Assembly (NCBI GenBank): GCA_003249645.1
Contig: QKIH01000001.1
Span: forward strand, 1-39,271
Origin: Desulfobulbaceae bacterium
Lineage (GTDB): Bacteria; Desulfobacterota; Desulfobulbia; Desulfobulbales; Desulfocapsaceae
Direction: 5' to 3'
DNA: 39,271 nucleotides
A program made the translations under genes and the position numbers. Each line of letters begins with the position of its first letter. Within the stretch, counting starts at the first letter, position 1. This document shows, piece by piece, positions 1-7,990 of the stretch. Below the pieces are notes generated by a model. The model was not told the DNA's origin and did no database searches. It saw only the letters and a program-made list of their open reading frames with translations.

Positions 1-164
1 TCTGCCGTATCGAAATGTTCAACGCCGAGCTCTATCACTTCATGCAATAACCTGATTGCTGCGTTTTCTTCCATTGGCTGGCCGTAAAACTCCGACAAGC
101 CCATGCATCCGAAGCCTATTGCCGGCAACTTTCGTCCAGTCGATCCTAATGTTCTTTTCTTCAT
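1..164 (-). CDS. aldo/keto reductase, N-terminal part (cut by window edge)
   Basis: Reading leftward from an ATG at 164, the first 54 residues begin MKKRTLGSTGRKLPAIGFGC and continue to a HFDTA segment. This is the opening of the aldo/keto reductase barrel: the beta-hairpin, the IGFGCMGLSEFYG loop and the strand carrying the catalytic Asp. These enzymes reduce aldehydes and ketones with NADPH in the cytoplasm. The start is supported by an AAGGAG ribosome binding site a few bases upstream (168-177 region). About five sixths of the protein lies outside the window, so the substrate and the Tyr/Lys/His catalytic residues cannot be checked. The GCMG...FYG wording suggests the AKR13-like (YakC/YajO) branch, but that is an inference. 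Confidence 0.85.
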   Translation of the reverse strand, partial: MKKRTLGSTGRKLPAIGFGCMGLSEFYGQPMEENAAIRLLHEVIELGVEHFDTA

Positions 165-229
165 TTGTCTAATCTCCTTAAACAGTTACGAGCAACTCTG
201 AATAGTACAATTAACAAATGGCCGATATT

Positions 230-2521
230 TCAGTTGTCTATAACTTCACGGATTTTTTTTGCCAGTTCATGCCGGGTAAAAGGCTTGTTGATAAAATTTA
301 ACCCGCTGTGTAATACGCCGTGATTGGCAATGGCGTCTTCGGTATATCCTGACATGAAGAGGCTTTTAATCCCGGGAAAGGCCTTTTTTATGCTTTCGGC
401 AAGTGCCAGGCCGTTCATTTCCGGCATTATGATATCAGTAACCAGCAGATCAATAGTTTTATCACCGGAATTATTGGCAATTTTTATGGCTTCTCCAGGA
501 GTGGATGCGGCCAGAACCGCATAACCCAATGTTTCAAGGATGATCGTTGTCATCTTCAAAATGGCTTTCTCGTCTTCCACCAGCAATATGGTTTCACTCC
601 CTGCAAGGGTGTTATTATCAGCAGCGGTATCTGCTGTTGCCGGTATTTCCTCATGATGCTGCCTGAAGTATATTTTGAAAGTGGTTCCTTTGCCGGGCTC
701 ACTGTCGACCTCGATAAAACCATGATTCTGTTGAACGATGCCGTATACGGTCGCTAAACCGAGACCGGTGCCCTTGCTGATGTCCTTTGTCGTATAAAAC
801 GGTTCGAAAATATGTGACAGGGTGGCCTGGTCTATCCCGGAACCGTTGTCGCTGACGGTTAATACGACATAATCACCCGGTATTATTTCGGCGTTTTCTC
901 GACTTTTATTTTCATCGATCAGGATATTGGCTGTGCTGATTGTGATTGTTCCAACTCCGCTGATAGCATCTCTTGCGTTAACACAGAGATTGGCGAGAAT
1001 CTGGTCTACCTGTGAGGGGTCTATTTTGACAGGTTCAATATTGTCATCAGGCAGCCAGACGAGATTGATGTGTTCACCGATCAGCCGATCAAGCATTTTC
1101 AGCATATTGGCCAGGACATTATTGAGATTCAGAACTTTGGGGGCGACGATCTGTTTGCGGGCAAAGGCGAGCAGCTGTCTGGTTAAATCGGCTGAACGTT
1201 CTGCTGCGCTGGAGATTTCTTTCAGCTTCTCGGAATGCGGACCTTCAGAATCAAAGTCATCCAGAAGCATTTCGGCATTGCCGAGAATGATGCTGAGCAT
1301 GTTGTTGAAATCGTGTGCTATCCCTCCAGCCAGACGACCGACAGATTCCATCTTGTGGGACTGCTGAAGCTTCTGTTCAAGCTGTTTCTTCTCTTCTTCA
1401 TCCCTTTTTTGTTGACTGATATCGGTTATATATCCAGTCATGCTGATCGGTCTGCCGGACTGATCGTATGCTGCCTGACCTTTCGAATTCTGCCACCTGT
1501 ATTCTCCTGACCTGTGACGATACCGATAATCAACATCATATCGTTCGCCCTTTCGGAGGTGGTTTTCAAGAATAGTCATAACATGTTCTTTATCCTCGGG
1601 GTGAATTCTGCCGGCCCACCCGTCGAAGGTGTGCGCTAATGCGGGATCATCAGGAGCATATCCGACGATCTCACACCAGCGGGGTGAAAGGAACTCTTCG
1701 TTAGTCAGTATATTCCATTCCCAGATTCCTCCTGAAGAAGCCTCAATTGCACGGCGATAACGTTCTTCACTCTCCTGCAGGGCTTCTAATGCGTTAAAAC
1801 GTTCCTGCAGAAGGGTTGTACCTCTTCGGCCAGCCCAAAAAATTGTGATAGCGCCGATGATCCATATGAGGCCGAAGGTTAAAACGAGTCTTCTAATTTG
1901 ACGATTCTCGATGGCGTAATAGCTGCTCATCGGTACTGACACTCCTACTGCGCCGCGAACATCCCCAACTTTGTATCCTTGAAATGCATGACATTTAAGG
2001 CAGCCTTCCTGGGTAGTCAGCGGTTTCATCAGGCGTAAGTACGGCTGTCCGTCAATATCAGACAGCTCGAAGACCTCTTGTGTTCCATGTTCAAAAGCTT
2101 TGAGGGCCTTTGTTTCCCACTCGTCAGGCGCATTCAGGGGGTTCAGATATTTCAGGCTGGTAATGCGTCCTTTAACCCCGTAAAGATCGGAGTAATCATT
2201 CATCAGCTGCCTGAGCATGTATGCAGGGTTCATCAGGGTCAGCTTTTTCCCTGAAGGTGTCTCTATGTCTCTCTCTTTGATGTGCTTGAGGTTAGGATTA
2301 GGCGGCGTACGATCGTCGGTCGGAACATAAATGCCGCCATGAGAGGTTGCCCAGATGCGAATTGCAAGGTCTTTGTCAAAGTGGGTATGAGCTTCTTTGG
2401 TTGCCAGTTTTATTATCTGATTTGACTGATTAATACGAGCCCAGGTGAAGAAGCCGCCGATCAGGATTGTCCAGACGAGGAGAGGGGCAATGACGAAGTT
2501 TATTATTAACCGTTTATCCAT
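230..2521 (-). CDS. membrane hybrid histidine kinase with c-heme (Tll0287-like/DUF3365) sensor domain
   Basis: A 763-residue sensor kinase. Residues 7-27 and 211-230 are membrane segments enclosing a periplasmic domain of about 180 residues. That domain ends in CLKCH (174-178), followed by GDVRGAVGVSVPM, the pattern of the Tll0287-like/DUF3365 family, in which CxxCH attaches heme c. A PAS fold follows (about 255-370, ending GYITDISQQKRDEE), then a HisKA domain with phospho-His 403 in GGIAHDFNN, an HATPase domain (N515 and the GTGLGLA box at 585-591) and a C-terminal receiver with Asp 696 and Lys 746. No separate response regulator is adjacent, so the output partner is unknown. Redox or gas sensing is inferred from the heme motif. 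The kinase-receiver core is close to that of the kinase at 19948-23142. Confidence 0.93.
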   Translation of the reverse strand: MDKRLIINFVIAPLLVWTILIGGFFTWARINQSNQIIKLATKEAHTHFDKDLAIRIWATSHGGIYVPTDDRTPPNPNLKHIKERDIETPSGKKLTLMNPAYMLRQLMNDYSDLYGVKGRITSLKYLNPLNAPDEWETKALKAFEHGTQEVFELSDIDGQPYLRLMKPLTTQEGCLKCHAFQGYKVGDVRGAVGVSVPMSSYYAIENRQIRRLVLTFGLIWIIGAITIFWAGRRGTTLLQERFNALEALQESEERYRRAIEASSGGIWEWNILTNEEFLSPRWCEIVGYAPDDPALAHTFDGWAGRIHPEDKEHVMTILENHLRKGERYDVDYRYRHRSGEYRWQNSKGQAAYDQSGRPISMTGYITDISQQKRDEEEKKQLEQKLQQSHKMESVGRLAGGIAHDFNNMLSIILGNAEMLLDDFDSEGPHSEKLKEISSAAERSADLTRQLLAFARKQIVAPKVLNLNNVLANMLKMLDRLIGEHINLVWLPDDNIEPVKIDPSQVDQILANLCVNARDAISGVGTITISTANILIDENKSRENAEIIPGDYVVLTVSDNGSGIDQATLSHIFEPFYTTKDISKGTGLGLATVYGIVQQNHGFIEVDSEPGKGTTFKIYFRQHHEEIPATADTAADNNTLAGSETILLVEDEKAILKMTTIILETLGYAVLAASTPGEAIKIANNSGDKTIDLLVTDIIMPEMNGLALAESIKKAFPGIKSLFMSGYTEDAIANHGVLHSGLNFINKPFTRHELAKKIREVIDN

Positions 2522-2896
2522 GACACTTGCGGGGGTAAGATGTGATCAATCCGGCTTCATAAAAATTGTGTCTGTAAGATGGACAAAAACAGGCAGAATC
2601 ACTTGAAGAGCTTGTTATTCCTACCATGGTCATCTTCTTTGTTGAATTTACAGGGGATAACTCTTCTATGCTGTGCGAGACAAAAGACAATGATAAAATG
2701 TAAGGGACCTGAACTCGTAGAGCAACAAAAAAATATCCTGTCTTATGTCTTGAGTAAAGTCTATCACAGTCTTTTCACTCTGTGAAATTGAAATTCAAGT
2801 ATCAGTTTAACGGTACGATTCTATATGAAATAATTTGAACTGGCTGGCCAGAGTGTCTGAAGGTATCAGTAAATATGCTGCCGAAGTGGAATGGTG
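2522..2896. other. intergenic stretch, no gene recognised
   Basis: AT-rich spacer between the start of the heme kinase (reading left) and the end of the ferredoxin gene. It must hold the kinase promoter, but no convincing -35/-10 pair was found on the minus strand. A 68-codon open frame at 2579-2785 on the plus strand has no ribosome site and no recognisable sequence, so it was not called. Confidence 0.5.
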
Positions 2897-2936
2897 GTGC
2901 CGTCTGGTAAACAAAGCAGAAAACACCAGACGGCAC
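2897..2936 (-). terminator. 12-bp perfect hairpin after the ferredoxin gene
   Basis: Arms GTGCCGTCTGGT (2897-2908) and ACCAGACGGCAC (2925-2936) pair perfectly around a 16-nt loop. It lies 8 bases beyond the ferredoxin stop codon. There is no T-run on the minus-strand side, so it may be a 3'-end stabilising structure rather than a classical intrinsic terminator. Confidence 0.55.
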
Positions 2937-2944
2937 TGCAGAGG

Positions 2945-3154
<210 letters not shown>

Positions 3155-3197
3155 TTATGGTTTCTTCTGTTAAAAAAATGGGCCAATTGTCCCTTTA

Positions 3198-3518
3198 TCA
3201 AATCGGTGGAGTAATGGTCACCAGAATCCGCATCCGGCTTACCGCTTTAACACCGTGGGGCTCTCTGATCTGTGAAATGAGGATGTCGCCGGTGGCTGCA
3301 GGTATTTCTGTTTCATTCGCTCCGAGGAAATAGCCTTCACCTTCAAGCACCAGAATAGAAAGTTCACCGTCGAGGTCGTGGGCGTGGACTGGGAAGGTTA
3401 CACCGGCATCAAGATTGAAATTAATGATTTTAAAATTCGGGGAATTTTCTACCAGAAAATATCTGTTCATTGCCCCTTCTTTGAATTCTGCGGTTTCCTG
3501 TAGATGTATTGTTCTCAT
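3198..3518 (-). CDS. small cupin-domain protein under NorR-type control
   Basis: A 106-residue single-domain cupin. The first cupin motif, GVTFPVHAHDLDGE, supplies His45, His47 and Glu52. The second, REPHGV, supplies His88. All four usual metal ligands are therefore present, so a metal-binding beta-barrel is likely; the metal and any catalytic activity are unknown. The open frame runs further upstream to 3641, but I chose ATG 3518. It has AAGGAG in the right place, the cupin fold starts just after it, and the sigma-54 promoter (start site near 3559) lies inside the longer version, which excludes the upstream codon. The gene is divergent from the NorR-like activator and leads the ferredoxin gene. 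A role in NO or metal-nitrosyl handling is inferred from context only. Confidence 0.88.
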   Translation of the reverse strand: MRTIHLQETAEFKEGAMNRYFLVENSPNFKIINFNLDAGVTFPVHAHDLDGELSILVLEGEGYFLGANETEIPAATGDILISQIREPHGVKAVSRMRILVTITPPI

Positions 3519-3569
3519 TGCAAGCTCCTTATGTTTTTTTGCTGCTGCTTGTTTCTTTGAAGTATATAA

Positions 3570-3585
3570 AGCAACAGCTGTGCCA
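3570..3585 (-). promoter_or_regulatory. sigma-54 promoter of the cupin-ferredoxin unit
   Basis: On the minus strand this reads TGGCACAGCTGTTGCT. It matches the sigma-54 consensus TGGCAC-N5-TTGCW at every defined base, including the -24 GG and -12 GC. It points at the cupin gene, with a predicted start near 3559 and a 5' leader of about 40 nt. It lies between that gene and a sigma-54 activator gene, which makes the pairing very likely. Confidence 0.9.
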
Positions 3586-3625
3586 ATTAAAATAAATTCG
3601 TTAAAACAATTGGTTAAGTTTTTAA

Positions 3626-3642
3626 GTTGTAAAATTGACAAC
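3626..3642. promoter_or_regulatory. inverted repeat, candidate NorR enhancer site
   Basis: GTTGT-AAAATTG-ACAAC is a perfect 5-bp inverted repeat with 7 bases between. It contains GT-N7-AC, the core described for NorR enhancer sites. It is about 40 bp upstream of the sigma-54 promoter. A second repeat, ATAAC-CGT-GTTAT (3663-3675), lies closer to the norR start and could serve autoregulation. E. coli NorR uses three sites; only one GT-N7-AC match is evident here. Confidence 0.6.
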
Positions 3643-3687
3643 GTGCTGGTGTTGCTATTTTGATAACCGTGTTATATATTTCGTAAC

Positions 3688-5250
3688 ATGAAGAAACTTG
3701 AAGCAATTGTACGGATAGCAAATGATCTCACTGCAGTTTTGGATGATGAGGATCGCTACAGCCGTCTTCTTGAAGCCTTGCGGATAGCAATCCCCTATGA
3801 CTCGGCGGCTTTGCTGCGCATCGATGGAGACGTACTGACACCAATAGCTGCCAGAGGTTTGTCGTCTCAGGTGATGGGAATGGTTTTTCCTCGTCGTGAG
3901 CATCCCAGACTGGATATCATTTGCGGTTCCCGTGAGCCCGTTCAGTTTTCCCGGGAAAGCCTTTTGCCGGATCCATTTGACGGGATGCTGATTGACTCTG
4001 AACATCCGCTTGATCACATCCATGCCTGTATGGGCTGCCCTCTATTTGTTCGGGAGGAGTTTGTTGGCGTGTTGGTTTTCGATGCACTCGATCCCGATGC
4101 GTTTGCCGCCCTGCCGAAGCAGTATATCGAGGTTGTCGGTGCGCTTGCCGGTGCCCAGTGGCAGACAGTCAGATTGTTTGATGCCTTGGAAAGGGAAGCA
4201 GAGCGGCAGGGCAAGCTTACCCTCGATCTCATGCAGGATATCAGGCAGCAGCGAGGCTGGGAAATTCTTGGAATTAGCCGGGCAATTAATGAGTTAAGAG
4301 CTGAGATCGAGCTTGTAGCCAGATCTGATTTCACCATTCTGATTCTCGGAGAGACCGGCGTAGGAAAGGAACTTGTAGCAAGGGCTGTGCATAATTATTC
4401 CGGTCGCAGCGATAAGCCGCTTCTCTATTTAAACTGTGCTGCTCTTCCGGAATCGCTTGCCGAAAGCGAACTATTCGGTCATGTCCGCGGTTCATTTACC
4501 GGAGCAACCGCTGATCGGACAGGTAAATTTGAATTGGCTGACGGCGGCACACTTTTCCTCGATGAGATTGGCGAGCTTACTCTGGAAATTCAGGCAAAAT
4601 TACTGAGGGCCATCCAGGAGGGGGAGGTGCAGCGAATTGGTTCGGAGAAGCTGGTAAAGGTCGACGTCCGGCTGTTGGCCGCAACAAACAGAAACCTGGA
4701 AGAAGAGGTGCGTGAAGGGCGTTTTCGTGCGGATCTGTTTCATCGCCTCAATGTGTATCCTGTCAAGGTTCCTCCGCTGCGTGATCGCAGAGAGGATATT
4801 GCTGTTTTGGCAGGATTTTTTGCGAACCGGGCGCGTTTAAGACTGGGCGGTGGTCAGGTGCGGATAAGTGATGATGCTCTTGAGCTTCTCATGACCTACT
4901 CCTGGCCGGGCAATGTCAGGGAACTGGATAATATTATTTCCAGAGCAGTACTCAAAGCTTGCGGTCACAACCATTCAAGGCAGACGGTACTGATTCTGCC
5001 GTCTCATTTGAGCGGGGATCTTGGTCATGTTCAATTACCGGGAGGAAAAGGCCTTAACCTGCCTCACACGGAAACAGGCACCCGCCTTTCAATGAAAGAA
5101 GCGATGAAAACCTACCAGGTCAGGCTTATTGAACATGCTGTCGAACGCAATCAGGGCAACTGGTCTGCCGCGGCCAGGGATCTCGGCCTGCACCGCAGCA
5201 ACCTGCATAATCTCGCTGCAAGATTAGGGATTCGAAAAACAGAGGGGTAA
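3688..5250 (+). CDS. norR: NorR-like nitric oxide-responsive sigma-54 activator
   Basis: A 520-residue bacterial enhancer-binding protein. The GAF domain (about 1-170) keeps every residue of the E. coli NorR non-heme iron site: Arg74 (HPRL), Asp95 and Asp98 (LPDPFDG), Cys114 (HIHACMG) and Asp132. The AAA+ domain (about 193-425) has the Walker A motif GETGVGKE (221-228) and the Walker B LFLDEIG. The sigma-54 contact loop reads GSFTGA (268-273) instead of the usual GAFTGA. A Fis-type helix-turn-helix ends the protein (about 490-513). When NO binds the iron, repression of the ATPase is lifted and sigma-54 transcription starts. It is divergent from the cupin-ferredoxin pair, whose promoter is sigma-54 type. 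No clear ribosome site precedes ATG 3688, but the sequence aligns with NorR from the first residues. Confidence 0.93.
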   Translation: MKKLEAIVRIANDLTAVLDDEDRYSRLLEALRIAIPYDSAALLRIDGDVLTPIAARGLSSQVMGMVFPRREHPRLDIICGSREPVQFSRESLLPDPFDGMLIDSEHPLDHIHACMGCPLFVREEFVGVLVFDALDPDAFAALPKQYIEVVGALAGAQWQTVRLFDALEREAERQGKLTLDLMQDIRQQRGWEILGISRAINELRAEIELVARSDFTILILGETGVGKELVARAVHNYSGRSDKPLLYLNCAALPESLAESELFGHVRGSFTGATADRTGKFELADGGTLFLDEIGELTLEIQAKLLRAIQEGEVQRIGSEKLVKVDVRLLAATNRNLEEEVREGRFRADLFHRLNVYPVKVPPLRDRREDIAVLAGFFANRARLRLGGGQVRISDDALELLMTYSWPGNVRELDNIISRAVLKACGHNHSRQTVLILPSHLSGDLGHVQLPGGKGLNLPHTETGTRLSMKEAMKTYQVRLIEHAVERNQGNWSAAARDLGLHRSNLHNLAARLGIRKTEG

Positions 5251-5298
5251 TATTATAATAGCCCTGTTTATCGGTCACATAGCATGCCTTAGCACATC

Positions 5299-5850
5299 TT
5301 AATACCAATAATCAGGGTACAGTCTCTCTTTAGACAGGTTGTTGATGACCAGGGCAACGAGAAGCATTATGGTCGCTCCTAACGCAATTGGAACAACGGC
5401 ATAGAGATAACCAAGATGGTGAACACTGTCGCCTCCGATGACGGCGATTAAAGCAGTAGCACCGCCAGGAGGATGCAGGGTCGTCGTCAGGTGCATAACG
5501 GCAATGGATACTGAAACTGCAAGAGCTGCAGCGATCCATGGCTGAAAGCCAAACAATTTAAAAGCAGTTACGCCAACAAGGGCAGATAAAACGTGGCCGC
5601 CCAATAAATTTCTCGGCTGTGCAAGCGGGCTCTTTGTCGCCCCGTAAATAAGAACGGCAGATGCTCCGAATGAACCGATGAGCAGTAACAGGGCATTCTG
5701 GTCAAGAATTTTGTAATGAATGAGAGCGACTGCAGCAATTCCCATAAAACTTCCCAACCATGACCAGACTATTTCGTTCAGGCCTACACGGGGAGGGCGC
5801 TGTCCTCCTCCTTTCATTTTTTTTAAATATTTCATAATCTTAATAGTCAA
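5299..5850 (-). CDS. HPP-family integral membrane protein (possible nitrite transporter)
   Basis: A 183-residue protein with about five or six hydrophobic helices and the family signature LHPPGGATAL (HPPGG at 126-130). HPP proteins are short inner-membrane proteins; members in cyanobacteria and chloroplasts have been linked to nitrite transport. The C-terminus carries no CBS pair, unlike some longer HPP proteins. The longest frame starts at a TTG (5850); ATG 5835, giving MKYLKKMKGGG, is an alternative, and neither has a good ribosome site. It is convergent with norR, 48 bases apart. The upstream palindrome at 6022-6033, together with the NorR neighbour, suggests a link to nitrite or NO metabolism, but this is inference. 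Confidence 0.87.
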   Translation of the reverse strand: MTIKIMKYLKKMKGGGQRPPRVGLNEIVWSWLGSFMGIAAVALIHYKILDQNALLLLIGSFGASAVLIYGATKSPLAQPRNLLGGHVLSALVGVTAFKLFGFQPWIAAALAVSVSIAVMHLTTTLHPPGGATALIAVIGGDSVHHLGYLYAVVPIALGATIMLLVALVINNLSKERLYPDYWY

Positions 5851-5993
5851 ACAACTGGGTTAACAGATAAGCCGTGTATAGACCCGATGTCCATTCACCT
5901 TTTTTTCTCTCCATTTTTCAACGGCAAGTATCAAGCCCTTTTCAGAACCCGGCACGAAACTTATACCCACAGGAGTCTGAAAGACGTACCTTC

Positions 5994-6033
5994 AGTGTAA
6001 TCCATTAGATGAAGAAAGAATTGACCTAGGTCA
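5994..6033 (-). promoter_or_regulatory. TTGAC-type palindrome with -10 element upstream of the HPP gene
   Basis: TGACCTAGGTCA (6022-6033) is a perfect 12-bp palindrome inside TTGACCTAGGTCAG. It resembles Crp/Fnr-family sites, including those of HcpR-type nitrosative-stress regulators. On the minus strand TACACT (5994-5999) is a fair -10 whose centre is 31 bp from the palindrome centre, close to the spacing of a class II (-41.5) activated promoter. The leader to the HPP gene would be about 135 nt. The remainder of 5851-6193 shows no gene. Confidence 0.5.
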
Positions 6034-6193
6034 GTTATGGAAAGGGTTGCAGATTTATTTATGTTTCTTGAAACATTGAAGGTATTGGTCTGCTGCGGTC
6101 ATATTCTGAACTAAAGAAAGGCTGACAGAATGTTCAGAGGAAATACAAAATATATGCAGGGTTATGACGTCATCTCTTAAATATGGCAGCGGC

Positions 6194-6607
6194 CTATTCA
6201 GAGACTTTTTTGCGAAGAGTTTTGATATTTCCTCGTCTTGTCTTGAGATCCATCCGTTTCGTTTTCTGCATAAGGCTAATTCTGGTCGGTTTCCGTACCT
6301 TTTGTTCTTTAAGGCTTTCAGCAATAATATTTTTCAGGCGGGCAAGAGCGGCTTCTTTATTTTGTTCAAGCGTCCTGTGTTCCTGCGATTTGAGGATCAG
6401 TTCGCCGTTTTTGGTTATCCGGCTGTCACCGCTGTTGAGCAGTTTCATCTTGCATCGTTCAGGAAGGGAAGAATCTATAATATTGAAACGGAGATGAACG
6501 GCGCTTGATACTTTATTGACATTCTGCCCTCCAGAACCCTGGGCGCGGACAGAATGCAGCTCTATTTCATTGAGCGGAATGGAGATATTTCTAGTGATAT
6601 ACAGCAT
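6194..6607 (-). CDS. arfB: alternative ribosome-rescue peptidyl-tRNA hydrolase ArfB
   Basis: A 137-residue class I release-factor homolog without codon-recognition domains. The catalytic GGQ is at 26-28 within RAQGSGGQNVNK, the normal family context. The C-terminal third is a lysine/arginine-rich tail (about 105-137) that in ArfB/YaeJ enters the empty mRNA channel of stalled ribosomes. The enzyme then hydrolyses the peptidyl-tRNA ester and frees the ribosome. Length and motifs are typical. ATG 6607 lacks a strong ribosome site, but MLYITRNISIPLNEI is the usual family start. It is divergent from the protease gene at 6779. Confidence 0.93.
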   Translation of the reverse strand: MLYITRNISIPLNEIELHSVRAQGSGGQNVNKVSSAVHLRFNIIDSSLPERCKMKLLNSGDSRITKNGELILKSQEHRTLEQNKEAALARLKNIIAESLKEQKVRKPTRISLMQKTKRMDLKTRRGNIKTLRKKVSE

Positions 6608-6671
6608 GGCTAATAGTAAAAAGTGAATAAAGGTTGTAATTCCCTGATTAATTAATGTATTTACACATTGC

Positions 6672-6699
6672 TTGCCACAAAAATATTACCGAGTATAAT
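6672..6699 (+). promoter_or_regulatory. sigma-70 promoter of the protease gene
   Basis: TTGCCA (6672-6677), 16 bases, then a perfect TATAAT (6694-6699). The predicted start site is near 6706, giving a leader of about 70 nt to ATG 6779. Confidence 0.65.
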
Positions 6700-6778
6700 A
6701 AGAGAACTTTTAAGAGTTTAAATTAAGATTTAAACTGATTTTTGTCCTGTAAAAGCTTTGAACGCAAAGTGGAGGCAA

Positions 6779-7987
6779 ATGAAAACGCAAATATCTCCAG
6801 ATGAGAAACCTGTTTTATCTTCCCGCTGCCCGAAATGTGGAAAGACGACTCCAAGGGCGGTCGCAGAGTGCAAACACTGCGGTATAATATATTCACGCTA
6901 TATTGAAATTCAGCGAAGAAAACAAGCCAAACTGAAGCAGCAGCAGGCTCAGGCTGCGGATAAGGAACGAAGCAGAAAAGGTGTCGGCTTGATACAGCTG
7001 CTGCTTGTTGTTGCTGTTGTTTGTGGCGGAACATACTATTATTTCAGCAGCAAAAACAAAAGTACGCCCAAGGTGGCAAGCACTCCGCCTGTCGTCAAAA
7101 ATAAGGTTGTGAAAAATGATGCTCCCAGGGCTGCTTCGCAGCAGGCGACTGCTGCGACTGAGGACAGACAGGCTGAAAGAGAGCAGGTTCCGCTCAATGC
7201 CGGAGATGTAATCGCGCAGGCGAGAAAGGCAACCGTCTCACTTGAAACACCTTTTGGCAGCGGATCAGGTTTCTTTATCAGCTCAAATTATATAATCACC
7301 AATAAACATGTGGTGGAGGCGGACAGCCAGGAAATTGAACGCCTGAGAAGTGAGATAGAGCCGCGTCAGCAGGTTATCGATCTTGAGAAGAAAAAAATCG
7401 AAGATCTGCGCAGGAAACTTCGGACGATTACCGACGATAAAACCAAACAGCAGATCAGAATTATTATTCGAGAAGCTGAGAAAAATGTTGCTGGTTACGA
7501 GGAAAAACTCAACGGTTGGATCAGTCAGCTGGAGGCCATGCAAAAGCCTGTTTATGCCTCTGACATTAAAGTAATACTTGAAGACGGCACCGAATATATC
7601 TGCAACTATATGAATACAAGCAGTGATAATGATCTTGCCATTGTCTCTGTCGATATCTACGATGCTGATTTTCTGAAGCCGCCGCCGAATGGAACTCCTT
7701 TACGGCAGGGTGATAAGGTTTTTACCCTTGGAAGCCCGGTTGGTTTAAGAAATACGGTCACGTCGGGTGTTTTTTCAGGCTACAGACAGAATACCGAGAC
7801 CGGTAAACAGTATCTCCAGACCGATGCTGCGATCAACCCGGGAAACAGCGGTGGCCCGCTCATCAACGAGCAAGGCTGGGTATACGGCATCAATACAATG
7901 ATTCTGCGTAATACTGAAGGCATCGGGTTTGCTATTCCGATTGAAGCGGCCTACGCTGCCTTCGGTGACGTGCTGGTCGCGCAATAA
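6779..7987 (+). CDS. membrane-anchored trypsin-like (HtrA/DegP-type) protease with N-terminal zinc ribbon and coiled-coil insert
   Basis: A 402-residue protein starting MKTQISPDEK. A four-cysteine zinc ribbon (CPKC 17-20, CKHC 31-34) is followed by a Gln/Lys-rich helix, one membrane segment (about 69-90) and a Pro/Ala/Lys-rich linker. The S1C-type protease domain (about 143-400) has His177 (TNKHVV), Asp285 (SDNDLAIV) and Ser357 (NPGNSGGPL), so the triad is complete. Between His and Asp lies an insert of about 75 residues that is a charged coiled coil (about 182-256). There is no PDZ domain. The ribbon should face the cytoplasm and the protease the periplasm. A TTG at 6758 would add 7 residues; I preferred ATG 6779 because GGAGG lies just upstream of it. 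Substrate unknown; protein quality control is the usual role. Confidence 0.88.
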   Translation: MKTQISPDEKPVLSSRCPKCGKTTPRAVAECKHCGIIYSRYIEIQRRKQAKLKQQQAQAADKERSRKGVGLIQLLLVVAVVCGGTYYYFSSKNKSTPKVASTPPVVKNKVVKNDAPRAASQQATAATEDRQAEREQVPLNAGDVIAQARKATVSLETPFGSGSGFFISSNYIITNKHVVEADSQEIERLRSEIEPRQQVIDLEKKKIEDLRRKLRTITDDKTKQQIRIIIREAEKNVAGYEEKLNGWISQLEAMQKPVYASDIKVILEDGTEYICNYMNTSSDNDLAIVSVDIYDADFLKPPPNGTPLRQGDKVFTLGSPVGLRNTVTSGVFSGYRQNTETGKQYLQTDAAINPGNSGGPLINEQGWVYGINTMILRNTEGIGFAIPIEAAYAAFGDVLVAQ

Positions 7988-7990
7988 GCT

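Noticed and set aside
2579..2785. A 68-codon plus-strand frame in the gap before the ferredoxin gene
   Set aside because: No ribosome site or recognisable sequence; AT-rich spacer DNA often leaves such frames open.
5950..5965. GGCAC-N5-TTAT on the plus strand, resembling a sigma-54 promoter
   Set aside because: The essential -12 GC is missing and no plus-strand gene follows at a suitable distance.
6164..6173. Palindrome ATGACGTCAT near the end of arfB
   Set aside because: Only 10 bp, lies downstream of arfB and far from a start codon; short palindromes of this size occur by chance.
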